A stretch of 64,000 bases of DNA from Aphelocoma coerulescens (taxonomy: Eukaryota; Chordata; Aves; Passeriformes; Corvidae). Of the stretch, positions 18,901 through 33,900 are shown one piece after another. Location: NCBI RefSeq assembly GCF_041296385.1, contig NC_091023.1, positions 9,858,924 through 9,922,923 of the forward strand, written 5' to 3'. The notes under the pieces were generated by a model. It ran no database searches. It was not told where the DNA came from and saw nothing but the letters and a program-made list of their open reading frames with translations. How positions within the stretch are numbered: position 1 is the first letter of the stretch; every line of letters begins with the position of its first letter. The translations under genes were made by a program, and so were the position numbers.

Positions 18901-21900
18901 GCAGGCAGAAGACAGATCTTTGTTGATCAGATTCAGCATATAGAACATACCTCTATTTAAAAAAAAAAAAAAAAGAGGGGAAGAAACAAAAACCAAAACA
19001 AAAACGTAAACTGTTTTCTCAGTGACTATTGCCTTGAAAGGTTTTACTTCTAGTATTTTGCTCTACAGCTTCATTTGTCACTAGAAGACCAATTAGCCAC
19101 CCTCATTGAGCCTAACCAGCACCAAAATAGATGTTCTGACCTGTTCATTCATAACTACAGAGAGCTCGCTGAGCATATCCTTGTAATGAGACTTCATCTC
19201 TCCCTGATACTCAAATTGGTCCTCCTTAATAAGGCGTTCGTTGACATCGAGGGCATGTCCACAGGCTTCAGCAAACTGCCTGCAAGCACAAAACCACAAA
19301 AAACCAATGATACAAGTTTTGTGGTAATGAAAAAAAACTATCTATCTATATATACACACACAATGCTGTATCTCTTCTCCCCCTTGCAAATTGCACCTTG
19401 CTAGAAATAGAATTTCAGAGTTCATTCTCAGATGAAAAGGAATGTATTCTGCTAGGGCAGCCCAAAACTCCAGTGAATGTTTGTTAGGAATTACTTGTAA
19501 TTACTTGTAAGATAGGGTAAATGCAGATGTAAATTAGGCTGGTTGAAATCAGCCTGATTTCGTGTGTCACCTACCTGTGCCACGCAGAGTGTCCTATGTG
19601 CTATGCAGGGGTGAAAAACCTAAAATTAATGTTTACCTGAAGATTTCCTTCAGCAGCTTCACTTGATTATCAGGATATCTCTTAGCATTTGTTTCTTCAA
19701 GAAAAGCACGAGCATAGGCCATTGGTCCAGCGTTTACCTAGGTGAAAAATACAGTTTAGGTTCAGAGAACAAGCCATTCACTGTTGTTTTTCTTGTGTTC
19801 CAAGGCCTGGAGACTGGCCTCAGGCAACCTAGCCTGTGAGAATATCACCTCACTCCTTTTGTCACCAGGATGGAAGCTGAGGAGTTTTACTGAGGAAACA
19901 GGAGCTGCTCAGCCTTGTAAAAGCTGCAGATCTGTGCTGGCTGGCCTTTTGAAGCCCCCAGCTAGCTGACCACCCAGACAGCTACACGTTTGTATGGAGA
20001 CATTTCCATGAGAGCACCAGGAATACACATGCCTTTCACAATCCCAACTTTCCTAAATAGGAAATGACAAAGCCAGTCATAGCAAAACTCCCTTTAAATA
20101 ATCTGCTTGCTTGTGATGGGCCATATTCTCAAGTGATATGCTATGGTCTTGTTGGAAAGGTCTTCATTTTTACTTAGAGTAGACTTAAATGAAATAATTA
20201 TATTAGCATATAAAACCAGTAGTCACCAATGCCAGTGGAAAACTTTGCATTCCTTAGTGTGTTTACAGTGGGGTCTAACAGCACTGGAATATAAGATACG
20301 CCAAAGACAAAAAATGCCCAGAATTATGAAAATCAGAATAAAAATTTAGGTACATGCATGTAAAAAAAAAAGAGAAAAAAGGCAGAAAATTGTCGTTACC
20401 TTGACACTGACACTTCCTTGGAGCTTGAGCTGCAGTCGGATCATGTCCACTTCTTCCATTGTGCAAAGCTGATTGAGCTCTGAAACCTTTTTGGACATCT
20501 CATCAATGGCCACTTCGATGGGGTTCAGCTCTGTGCTGGTTTGGCTTATGACCTGGATCCGCTTCTTCACGTAGGGAAACAAGTGACTGGCTACTCGAGA
20601 GAGAGAAATGGATCAGAGAACTCACCCAACAAGAGACTATCTAGGAAAGCAAAACAATTAAGTCAAAGTATTAACTTTTGACTTTGTCAATCTCTTTATC
20701 AATCCATAAAAATTAAGTTTTAATCACTGAATGAGTAGAAGTGACACAAGGGGTCCAAACTGAATTCTGATGTACCTGGCACTGGAAGAGCATTTCCTTT
20801 TGAACTCATCAGTTTGATACCAAGCTCTGTCACATGCAGGTGGCAAAAATCTCTCAGTGCTCATATTTTAGAATCCACAAATTTCTTCTTCTGAGTTAAA
20901 GCACCAAATTATAAGTCCACACTGAACTTCAGCTAAGTCCACAGCTAAAACCATCATATCAAATATATGTCATGTTAGAGGCAGAAGCCTCTAGCTTAGC
21001 TGAACTGGGAATCTTTCACTGTGCTGGTGTTGGCTGGGATAGAGTTAATTTTCTTCACAGTAGCTGGTAGAGGGCTGTGCTTTGGATTTGTGCTGGAAAC
21101 AGTGCTGATAACACAGGGATGTTTTGGTTATTGCTGGGCAGGGCTTACACAGCATCAAGGCTTTTTCTGCTCCTCACCCCACACACCAGAGAGGAGGATG
21201 GGGGTGCACAAGGAGTTGGGAGGGGACACAGCCAGGACAGCTGACCCCAACTAACCCAAGGGATTTTCCAGACCATATCGTGTCATGCTCAGCATATACA
21301 GCTGGAGGAAGGAGTAGGAAAGGGGAGGGACATTCAGAGTGATGGTGTTTGTCTTCCCAAGACACTGTTACATGTGATGGAGCCCTGCTTTCCTGGAGAT
21401 GGCTGGACCTGCCTTCCCATGGGAAACCGTGAATAAACCCCTGGTTTTGCTTTGCTTGTCTGTGCAGCTTTTGCTTTACCTACTAAACTGTCTGTATCTC
21501 AACCCATGAGTTTTTCACTTTTACACTTCTGATTTTCCCAATCCCACCAGAGGACACAGAGTGAGTGGCTGTGTGGGGCTTAGCTGCCAGCTGAGGTTAA
21601 ACCAGGACACCCACCTGCAGATGAACCTACTACTAAAACATCATCCTAAAAGCAGTGAACAGGTTCTTTTAATATTCAACCTAAATACTGCTATGGGAGC
21701 TGACAGAGGAATTACTCACCTTTAAAACTCTTTACTTCCCAGTCAAGGCCTTTCATGGATCTCAGGGAGTTTGGCAAAGGTACTGTTACAGTCCATTAAG
21801 TCTGATCTAAGCTAACACTCTCTTCTGATTGCCCTACATACTTTGGAAGGTCTCCCAAACTCCATGCATGTCCTTCTCTGCTAAGCATCTGCTTCCAGTC

Positions 21901-24900
21901 AGCTCAGACCTAAATAAGCTTCAGTTTACAGGGTGTCTGTCTCACTGAAGAGCAGGAAACCCAGGACTTCCAGAGCTGGAAGCATGAGCCAGGCATGGCA
22001 GAGAGCCAATGAACCAAGGACTGCAGCCAGACTGCGCTTGCCCTCTGCCCAGCAGGCTCTGGAGCAGAGGTGCAGTGCAGGTGCCACTCCAGCCACCCAA
22101 GCACAATTGACTTCACTACTTCTTCAGTCATAGCATAAGCCTTGCTTTTTTCTCAAACTAAAAGCACCTAAGTTTACACAGGAAACAAATGAAAATACAT
22201 GACTTTATCAAACAGGAGTGGAAAAAGACAAGAAAAAAAAAGAGAAGAAAAGAATGTTTCCTTTAGTGAAAAGCACTGAGGTGAGGTCCCTGTCAAAGGG
22301 AAAAGCAAGGCAGAAGAGGAGGTCATCAAACTCCCACCTAATACCAAAGATGGAGCAAGGCTAAGAGCAGTGGAAGCTGATGACAGCATGTAATAACCCA
22401 GGGAAAATACTCTGCCAGAAGAACAGCCCTCTCTATGTTTGTCAGACAGGCCATAACGGCTGCACTTTCAAGTCAGTGAAATGACCTGCTTCAATACAGA
22501 TCTCAAAACACCTACTGCTGCTCAAGCACTTAAACCACACACAAGCCATTCCTCCTTTCTTCTTACAAGCAAAGCTATGTCATGTAACAAGACACTCTCA
22601 AACATCAGTGCCTCCTTCCTGATTTGCCAGAAGAAAACTTTTAGGTGACTATGTTTGCACTGTAGGCAGTTTTTTTCACTTTGTCCTTTGGGGGAAGCAG
22701 ATGCACTGAAGTTGGTGGGAAACTGGATTTTCTGTCACTTGGGAGCCTTTGCTGTGAACATCAGCCTCTCTGCCCACGGCTGCCCATGAGAACAACGCCT
22801 CCAACTCAGACAGTTCCTCGTACATCAAAATTCAGACATGTCAAGTTTCAGTAGTAGTGTCACAAAGGAGGCTTTTTAAAAGAGAGATTTCAATCACGAC
22901 AAGGAGCTAAAAAACTTCAGTTTAATATGACTCATTAAGAAGACATATCCAGTGCTCCTGACATTCCTGCCTTAAAACACTGATTGAAATCTTACCTCTA
23001 GCTTAAAAAAAATTCTATATAATATATCTTATTCCCATTTTGAACAAAAATTCCTATCTGCAAATTTTATTCTTAGCAGAACAGACACCCTACTTCGCTG
23101 TTTCTTTGACTTGTTTATTATTAAAAGAAAATGGTTCTGAGTGCTAAGCTGCCTCCAGCAGAACCACTCCCAAGTAACATCACTACAAGAACAGTTAAGA
23201 TGTCAATTATAAGGAAAAATAAAGCACCTAAATGAAAGTAACTATCCCTAAGATGGTCAGCAGGTCTGTAAGGAAGCACATTGCCAACAGACACAATGAA
23301 AAGATGAGTTATCATCCTGCACAACTGATGGACACCTGGCACTCAACCTGCCCTTCTGGGCTCAGCTGGGAAAGCTGGGATGGGAGTGGGCAGCAGGCAA
23401 GCAGACGTACTGGTGAGGATGGTGCGCCTCTTGCACTGCTCCTCCACTCCCCCGTGCTTCTTCCCCGAGAGCGTGAACGGCGTCTCGAACACAAAGCGGT
23501 TGATGTTGTGGTGCATTTCAAAGTCAGTCTTTCGATCCTCAGCCTCCTTCTCCTCAAAGAAAGGTGTGACATAGGTCACTTGGATGTAGGCATATTTGGG
23601 ATCCAGGTCTTTGGGGTTCACCTGTGTTACAGCAGCAAACAATAATGTTATGTTTAGTGCGATGAGCTTCCAAGGCATCCGTTACATTTTTGATTGATTT
23701 ATTTATTTATAAATAAATAACAATGAAAACTGACACTTCCTAATGTAATACTCAGATCCTGGATGAATACAAAGATATTTAACCAAGAGGTCCCCAAGAA
23801 GAGTGGGACCTTTGACTATAGCCATTGGCAAAAGTGGATGAAAGCTAAATGAGACAGAAAACCACCTACTTCTGCACTGCAGCAAACATCTGCTCCTCTC
23901 CCACTGTGATGCCCTGCTATAACACTGGCATTTCCATACAGCACCTGCCAGGCTTGTTTCAGTTGTCTGGAGGGTTCCTAGTAGTTTACACATACACTCA
24001 GATGCCATTCATTCGAAGCACAGCTCTCAAAATGTGAACCATGCACTCAGTTCTCTCCCTTGGGCAAAACCACATGTCCATACCTTGTTGGAATCCTGGA
24101 TGATCTTCACGTTATCTATTCCAAACTTGTCTGCATATAGTTTCATCAGCCTTTGAGAGATCTCAGATAAGCCAGTTAATTTGGGTTCTTTATAGATATA
24201 TTCTTTCCCTTCCTCTTCTTCAAAAAAGCCCTGTTCAGAAAGAAACAGAAGGATACAGTGAACATAACGGGCAGGGCAAAGCCAAAACAAGGTGATTACA
24301 TCAGGAATCAAGGTTGCCTGTATACCCACCAGAGCATCCAGTAGGCCACTTCCAGCACCTAAGTTAAAAGCTTACCTCTGTGCACTTATAGCAGACATGT
24401 GCCTAGAGGTCAGTGTTTATACTGGTCTGCAATCTCCAAAGTTACCCAGGGAAAGATCTCTACACATTTATTCACATAAGAGACTAAGCTGCTTAAAGAG
24501 TTAAAGGGCTTACTTGAAAATGCTGATGTGTGTATGATGAAAAAACCCTCATGGCTTAAAAATTAGGCATTAAAAATTCTTTATATCTTAATAATTGGGT
24601 TCAATTAACAGCTGTTTGCTGGACACTGAGCCCAGCTGGGTTGTGTGCAGCATGTCACTTCCAGTGCATCCTCTGGGAGCCACGTGTGCAGGCACAGGCC
24701 ATGGCATGGGGAGCACCTGGGAACCAGTCTGCATCACCTCAGGGCAGCTGAAGAGACACTCTGGTGGCACCTTGAAAGGCCATACAGAATTGCAGCATTT
24801 CCAGAGGCAATTAGAAAATGATTTACATTTGAAAAAGAAAGCAAATTTTTTGCAATAAAGGTACAATCTTGCTAAGGTCATTATTTCATACACTGGATGG

Positions 24901-27900
24901 ACTCGGCTCCATTTATTATTATTATTAAAGTGGACTTTAATAAAAGGCTCCATTGAAGGGCTGAACATAAATCTGTCAAGCTTCAGAAAAAATGCCAACC
25001 TCTGAAAATTAACAAAGCATTGCATCACCTGCAGGTGACACACTCAACTGCTACAAGAGGAACATGTACTTCGGTGCTCCAGGAGAAGCTCTCCCAGCTG
25101 AGCAGGAAGCAGCAGGTGCCCCATCAACAAGGACTGGATTCGTCCCAATGCCATGAGCAGCACCAGCCCACCTCCTAGAATTTCGTATCCAATTTGGTGA
25201 TGTGCACCCCTGCAGCTGCACTCAAAGCCTCTTGCTTTCACCTTAAAGCAAAGTGACCCAGAGGGAAACACCTGAAGCTGCAGGGATAGGGGGAAAGGCA
25301 GACAGCATTAATGATGACAGACCCAAGGCCCTTTGAACTTCACATGATGTGAAGGCTTGGACAGCTAATTCTACAATATGCCTAAGCAAACTGCCATCTG
25401 TAGAAAGACAGAGAAGCAGAAATTTATGAAGGCAAGAGATACCTCCAAAATCTCTTTGGAAGGTACTCATGTAAAATCCAGCCTTTTCCTCTGGAAGTGT
25501 ATTTCAACTTTGCACTGTAAAATTATTGACTAGGCAAATCTTCACGAAACAAACCAAACAGAATTAAAATATAATAAGCTATGAATTTCATTGCTTCTTT
25601 AGGAGAAAAATCCTTAAATGTTATTTCAATAGGGATTAACATCTTTGCATCTTTGGCTTCTCCTTCAGTGAGGACAAGGGGCAATTAAATTGTCTTTTAA
25701 TTTAGCAAGTGCCAGGAGTACTGCGGGCATTACTGGAAACCAATAACTAATAGCTGCAACAGCAGCTCATCTGACAGCATCTTCATCAGTCTCACAGTGA
25801 CCTTCTAACATTGCATGATTTTTAACAACATTCATCAATTAAATTCCATAGGCACATGAAGAACTTCACAGGTAATTAGAGAAAAAATCTAGAGCTTGTC
25901 CGAAGTTGACATCCTATAAACATCTGTTGAGCTGGGTAGGCAATTGACTTCCTATTGATTACACTGAGAAAAGATCTACAAGATTATAATCTGGTTTCTG
26001 ATCTTGTTTCCACTGAAGCAAAACTGCTTTATGTGGGAAAACCTCATTAGTTTGATGCAACCATACTTAAACACTCTACTCAGGACTGTTTTTGTCAAAA
26101 GACATCTGTTTTCTGTTACTATTCAGCGTTTTCAACAAAACCCCTCATGTTTTCCAAATTAATCACACAGCAAGCTAGAATATAGTTTATGCTCTTAAAC
26201 TCTAATTCTGTGTATGTTTGCATGCTGGAACACAGTGTTTATATGTAAGCGCCAAATCTCTGCTGACGCTGCATGGCACACTAACAGAGATTATATCTCT
26301 GTTAATCGTTTTACTTTAAAAAAAAATACCTGAAAACAAACAACTAACAGATTTAGTCTTATCTCTAATGCAAGAGACATCATTTAAGTACATATTCCCT
26401 ACAGTATTTCAGCTGACAAGTGACAAGCAGAAGTTAACGGTGAGCTATAAATAATCATGTCTGCCATATGCTATATGTCTGGCAAAGACTATTAAAAGTA
26501 AGATTAAATACTTTTCAGAAGCCAAATATCCTCCAATTTCAGGATTTTAAAATATTAAGCAGCCAAAGTTACATTATCGATGCATATCCCTGGATTATTT
26601 TCATCCTGGCTGGTTTTGTCCTGCAAGGACAACACAGCCTCACAGATGAAAATTATTCCAGGGAGCAGCTGATGGTGATGGAAGGCAGATGACCTTCTGG
26701 ACAGCAGGTTACTGGTTTCCACTGTGCTCTGATGTTCTGAGAGGCAAATTGTGATCCAATCACAGCCTATCACTGTGTGAGTTCTGATAAGGCCCTTCCT
26801 CCTTCTCACACTCCTCCAGACACAGCCTTGAAGCTCACAGTAAGTACATCAGATCCTCTCTGCCCTTTATTGAAAGGTGCTGAGGTAAAGCCTTCTGCTT
26901 GACCTGCCAGGAATTGGCATCTAATGGAATCTTCCCCATGTCTATCAAGCAAGCATCTCCTTCCACAGTGAGTGTGATCACTGTGAAACACTGACCTCCA
27001 ACTTCTAGAGCTTCTTGCACACACAGGAGAACAAGTCCTCAGCTCTACTTTTACCTGACATTGCTCTGAAAAACAGGTCTTGAATGTCTTTGCTTATCAG
27101 CACAATATGAGTTCTCAGTGATTCAATAATTTAACAGGATTTTTTTTGGCTTTTAATTCAACAAAGGTACTGACTTCTCAAACACTCATCTGTGAGTAAA
27201 CTCAGAAGCACTGGCTAGTGTGGTCACTTGGTGCAATGAGATATTGTCACCAAAGGCACTTAACAGAATGTGCAGTCTAAAACAGCAGCTGCCATGAGCT
27301 CTGGCTCTCTGAGCTGGCAAATAAAGCTTGCTGGTGAAAACAGACGACTGAGTCCTCCCTGAGGATCACATTAATTCAAACCATCCTTGCACAGAGTCCC
27401 TACAGCAATGCAGTAACCAAATACTGCCTCTGCCTTTGCATGAAGAACAGTTTTCAGATGCAGCTGCAGATCATCTTTCTCCACTAAGAACCCGAAAAAT
27501 TCTCCCTCCCACTATTAACATTATTCTTTTGTTCTCTAATCTGCTTTCTCTGCAGCTTTTGTTTCACTTAAGGAACAGCAACCACATCACATGTTTCCTG
27601 CGAAGGGCAAGGAGAAAGCAGTGCCTGTTGCCTTTAGAACCCAGTGACTGGGGGGAACAAACAGAGGAAGACACACCTATGACCAAGTCATACACCTTAC
27701 AGTGCCAAGGCTCTTTAAATGAAATTGCCCTTGTGGCACTGGCACCTGGAAAGTCATTGCACTGTTACAGAGATGCTAACCCAGTTCAGCAGAAGTGCTG
27801 TAGCTAAATTACCCACTGGGAGAGCCACTGGCTGTGGGAGAGTGCTGGCAGGAGGCTGCACGTAGGAGAGTCTTGTTTTGCCCTGTGCTGCTCCCATTTT

Positions 27901-30900
27901 GAAGGCCAGGCATAAGAAAAACTGCCCTTCCTCAGGTGCAGCTCACTTTCTCCTTGCATTTGGCAAGCTCAGCTGTGCTGATCTGTCCAGGGAGCCAGGA
28001 CCTGCTATTCCCCTCTGACTCCCCATCTGCTTGCTCCTACAAGGGACTGTCAGGACCATGGCCATTGCCTGCCCAGAGTGCTCCAGTGACCACTGCCAAA
28101 CCCCTCGGACTGACACAACAGCCCTCCACTTGGGAGCTGCTGCACAGGCCAGGAAAACAGGCTTGAATTCAAACAGCATTAATGCTACCCCAGACTTTCA
28201 ACAGAGGAAGAAGGGGTCCAATCCTGCTCCCAGTGAAGCTGGGAGGAACTTCCACTGAGATGAGATGATGCAGCACTGGGCCCCACTGTGCACACACAAC
28301 ATGATGACAGATACAGCTCGGTAATTCAGGTAACTGAACAAACAAAAGTTAGTTTGCAGGATGCAACAATGAATGCAGCAACGTTATTTCATCTGCCACA
28401 AACCAAAGAATTGAGAGCACAGGAAAATTAATGTTAAGTAACAGTAGAGGGAAGGATGGAGGATATGTGAGGAGAATTAAACAAAACATGCAATAGAACT
28501 AGACTTACCACAGCCTTGAATAAGATCAAAAGGAGAAAAGAGCAAATTTCTGCATTAAAATCTAATTAGCAAACAGAATGATTCACATCAATCTGTTGTT
28601 TACACACTTTATATTTCAGAGCACAGGAAATTGTATGCTTGTCAAAACCAAGACTAAAAGGAACATGCTGGATTGCTACACTGGTTGGTGGTGGAAGAAA
28701 GCACAAAATAATGCTTCGAGGGTGCTGAAGCACAGCAGAGGGAATAATGCTATTCTACAGTACATTGCACAGAATCGGAGGTGGCCTAGAAGCAGAAGGC
28801 AGAGTCGTTGAAAAAACACAACAAAGCATCTACTACATACTGCTCTGCTTTAAGCTCTGTTAGAGGAGAGTGCCATATATCAAAGATTTCTTATCTGGTT
28901 CTATTTATGTTGTAGTCTGAAAAAACCTGCCCTGCCTCAGTCTCAGCTTTGCCTGACGAAGTCAAGAACTAAAGCTGACACACAAGTCTGTTCTCTAATA
29001 CACCACTAAATCCACAGCAGTGGTTTACACAGAGGCAACTGAGTGCTCTCTCTCCTGAATAAATCCTGCTGGGAATCTGACCCACGAGGCAGTTTCTACC
29101 CTGGGATGCACTACCAAGTGCTTCCCTGAACTATATCAGGAACAGGTCTGAAATCTGTGACTCTGTGGAGACAAAAGAACCCGAGTTCACTTACCTGCCC
29201 ATAAAATGCCACCCGGTAATATCGCCCAAAGAGACGTTTCTCAGAGTTCACTACTTCTGCAACCTTCAGGTAGGAGCGGTGGATGTCGTAGTACAGATCA
29301 GACAGTCTCTGCATGAGCAAACAGGCAGAGGGAGGGGAGGGGAGGTGAGGGTGTGCCAGCACCTTTGGAAATGCCACCACAGCTCTGCACAACAGTGGCT
29401 TGCCTTAACTGGGTTCCCAAACCTTTGCAAAGATGGCTGTACATGCTAAGGGAGTAGTTTAACCTTGTTAGCAGTCACTAAAGATTCATTTCAAGGTTTT
29501 TGTCATCTCCTGAGGAGTTTTGTGGCAGTGGAGCCTTTGTGTACAGGGTCACACAGGAAGAGAATCATCCCACCACCAGATGGTGGTGCTGACCTAGTAA
29601 GAGGTCAGAGAACTCAAGTGTCGTTTGGGTAGGTGGGAACAAGGTGCCAACAACTCCAATCAGCTCCCAACCCCACACAAAGATGTGCTATTCACTATTA
29701 CCACTAGGCAGCACTTTCTCAGGATAGTGAACCAAAATTTCAGCTAATTTAAAATCTGAGGACCTGCTTCCTCAGCATACAGCTCATTGCTACCTACCAT
29801 TTGGGGTCTCTTTAAATTTAAACCCAGAAAAATCAGTAAATGAGATTATCATCTAGCTATCCATTATGTATTGAAATTGCCAAGTAAATAAGAAATTAAG
29901 AAACCCTGAAATTGTGAAGAAATCACACAATTTATCAGCATTTTCTAAACTTAAATACAGTGCAATTGTGCTCTTGGTTTAAAACCCATGTAAAAAATCA
30001 TATCCACTGGCTAAGACAAGAGGTTTGTCTGAAAAATTTTACATTTACTGTTGCTGAAAAGAGGCAGGGAAGACACCAGAGCTTTTTATTTTTTCACAGC
30101 ACAGAACATTAAAAAGAGAAATTACAGTCAGGAAAAAAAAATGTTCCTTTTAAAGAAAGCACAATTTTTCCCCTAAAAGTTTTGATCTTTACTGTTGCCT
30201 TAGGATAATTAAGAAGACCCAAACCAAACACCCACTTACTTTGAAGTCCCTCTGCTTTTCAAAAACAGCAATGATAGGCTTGTTAACCTCAGCAATAAGC
30301 TCATATCTCTCAGATTTCCAGAGGTACTCAACACACAACTCCAGCTGTTCCACGAGAATATTCTGCAATGTCACAAATGCAAATAGTTCAGTGACTTGAC
30401 AGCTGGTTGCATTTAACTAATAGCAATGCAGCAAAAGCACATACCCACTACTTCATTTTTATTCTGGAACTTCTATATTAAGGTTTATCGCAATTCCACA
30501 ATGTTTAATCGGGTATTGGTGACCTATCTCTTCTTTAGACAAAAACCCTAAAATAACAGTAACATGAAAATACTTGAATAGTTGACATCTCATGCAGAAG
30601 AATGGGTTTGCTTCATGGACTCCCCTCTGCCCTCACTTCCAGCTCTGGTACTTTATGTTCTCCTTAGCTAAACACCAGTGCCACAGCTGTGACATTTCAC
30701 TCGAAAGCTGTGTGCCTTTTAATGCTGCGCGAGTACACTCGCTATAATTTGTTGTAACGTGCACAGGCATCCACTAGAAATAACTCTCTCTGTTAATACA
30801 GAACAGGTATATAAATGTTAATGTTGCTGACCTCATTATAGGGAGTATCTTGCATCCCAGAATCTTCTTTCATAGCACCTTCTTCTTTAATGTTGGGGGT

Positions 30901-33900
30901 AATGCTCAGAAAAGCAGGCCATCCCATGGAAAATAAGCCTTGAAGTGCAAGTCATAAGAAAGGCTATCAATGACTAAATAACCAGATACTTCAAGAAGTT
31001 AGTAGATGCCATTAAAAAAGAGCTGATGAGTTGATTTTTTTGCAGCCCAAGTAATGAGAAGCACAAATGGAGCCGATTGAATTTATGAGACTATTACACA
31101 TTTTCCTCAGTGATAGAAACCCACTTCTCCAGGCAAAGGGGAACGATAGCATTTTCCTGATGCAGTGTTATTCCTCTCTGTCATTTTGGTTCCTGAGCTG
31201 TAAGTACTGGCAGTCCTTGCAAAGCTTCATGGGCAACACTCCTTTGTGCACAGGAATTACCCTCGCAGGCTGAGGTGACACAATTCACACTTGGGGAACC
31301 TGCACGTGTCCCACCTGTCAGGTGTCCCAGGGCACACAGTCCCCCTGGCTTGCCACAGCCCAGGGGAGGTGGCTCAGGGCATGCTATGCCTGTGCTGGGC
31401 TCAGACCATGCTGGCAGTGGCTTTCCTGTCCTGCCCTGGGTCAGCTGTGCTGCCATGGGGCAGTAAGCTCAGGTTGGTGGCAGCAGCTGCTGATGGGAAG
31501 GCTCGCAAGGAAAAAAACTGAGCGTAAATTGAGTATTTGCTAAGCTGAGGCCTTAGTGCCATGGCTGCAGCAGAAACAACTTGCACAGGTACCACACTTT
31601 ACAGACCAGGAAGTCTGTTCTGCAAGGATTTTTTTATTGCTCTGGAGTGGAGAAGGTAAAGCTGCCAGTGGAGGGGACAAACGCCTGGCATGGCCCATGT
31701 TTAATTTAAAAGTAGGAAAATGCTACTATGGCACAATTAAAAACGCTAACCCATATACACTGAGATGGTGGCCTCCATTCTCTCTCTCAAGTTCTGGAAA
31801 CCGTTTAAGTACAGGTTTAAAATGACTTCACTCCAGCTACTATAATCTTTATACAGGCAAAGTATTTTACCACTACTGAACTGTTTCAGAAATACTGCTC
31901 TTCACAGACAGCTTCCTTCTAAAAGGATGCATTTTTTCATCTTGTCCACAGACACTTAGAAATGTAGTGAAGGACTACATTCTTTCCAAAAATGTTCTTT
32001 CTTCCCCAGATATTTGTCCTTGACCCTGGAAATTGCTCTTTGTGGAAACTGCTAACATATCTCATGCTAAGAATTAGTATGAAATACACACTTCATAAAC
32101 TAAATAACCATCAGCACAGAAGCATTAAAAAATATAAGCCTGCACTTTATTTTTTAATAAGTATCATAGATTTTAAAAACCCCCTTTATCTATACTATGT
32201 TACATATGGATAACCTGATATTAATTCCATCCCCCTGCCCTCCCAGCTTTGGATAGCCAAGGAATTGGACATGGATTTGCATGCTAAACACCAATTGACC
32301 CAAGAGGGATTTTCCTGCTGCAAAAGCCCATAACCAGAGACATTCTGAGCAATCCATCAAACCAGCCAAAGAGCATCAGGAAAGGAACTCATGATGTTTC
32401 CAACATTGCTTTCTATAACAGCCTTCAACATGCACTAGAAACAGTTTTGCTTTGGTTGATATTTTTCCAGGTCAATTGGGAAACAGTAGTTTGATCTCCT
32501 AATGTTATTTGACCCACAAACAGGCACGGTTAGAGCACTCACTTCCTCCATTGTGAGTTGTTAGTAACACATTACTATCAGAGACTTGAGCATCTTCCAG
32601 GAGCATACGTGAGGTACAAATCTTTTCCATTTTCCAGTAACCTATGGTATTGTAAGATGGTATTAGTATACTGCTACCGGTATGTGTTAATACATGCATA
32701 TTTAATAACAACAGACTAACAAGTGAAGCATTCTCTATTAGCACTAGCTTGCTAAACATTTAATTAAACCTCTACACAACACACACTTTCACTGTTCCAG
32801 TCTAAGACTGGCATTTATGATATATTAAAAAAAAAAGTATTTGGGAAGAATTCAAGCTGCTTTAAGAATACTTTACATATAAGGAAGGAAAGCAGGATAG
32901 TCAAAAACGATTTTGAACAACAACAATATTTATAGATACACAGTTGGTTTTGAATATGTTGATCTTACCTTTTCTCTTCAGGTACTCTGCAATGAGAGCA
33001 GCAATATGAATATAGCACATAGCAGCCTGTAACGAGAGACCAACATACATGGATATGTTAAAGTACACTGAATTACAGCATACATGTGATAACGAGCATG
33101 TACTTTCAGCACTGTCAAGTCATGAGGCAGAAAAGGGATTAAATGATGAAATCCTCCTGAAGTGTAAATTTCACGAGGTGTCTCATGTAAATACCTAGAT
33201 TTTCTCAAGACAACTGTTAAGAATACTTAATAAATAAGGTATTCCTGGGTTATGCAGTAGAATTTTGCATCACCCATTTAAACTTTGATGAAAAGGACAA
33301 CACATTATAAGCAAAGCTCCTCTCCTAGGCCATAGTGGGGGAGAAGACAATCCTTTATGTGAGTTACTGCTCATAACCTCATCTGCAGTACAGCTACGGT
33401 GCCTGATGGGGGTAAGCAGCAGAGATGCCAAAGTGACACTGCCCTCAGCTTCCCTATCAGACAGTTTCATGTCTTGCTCCAGCACGTATCAGATAGTCAT
33501 GATCAGGCAAGCTGGGATGAGCCTATCACCTGTACTCCTCTGATTTCAAATAGATGAGAGATAATGTATGATTCTCTTAACTCAGTACCGCTGTTTGTCT
33601 TTCAAAGCCCTTTTCATCAGAACAGCTCAGCCTGAAGACAAATGGATTTCCTCTTCATTTATTTACATTACCTCTGATAAATCTCCATTTCTTGCATGAA
33701 TTTTGGCCATGCTTTCGAGCCATGTCCTGCGTAACTCAGGTGTGCTGGCATAGGAATTTGCTAGGCTGTACTGCAGATCCACCAGCATCTCAGGATCCTT
33801 CTCATGCTCCTTCATCTGAGCTGTGGCCATCAAAACTGTCCTGATGCGTTTAGTCAGATCCTTCACCTCTGCTGGGAAATTAACGTTCTTTGGGAAAGAT

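Noticed and set aside
23232..23645. Plus-strand open frame of 137 codons
   Set aside because: It is the antisense shadow of DOCK10 exon w36, which has a very strong family match on the minus strand.
24588..25043. Minus-strand open frame of 151 codons in the large intron
   Set aside because: No match to DOCK10, no acceptor and donor pair that would keep the frame, and the flanking exons w34 and w35 already join in phase.
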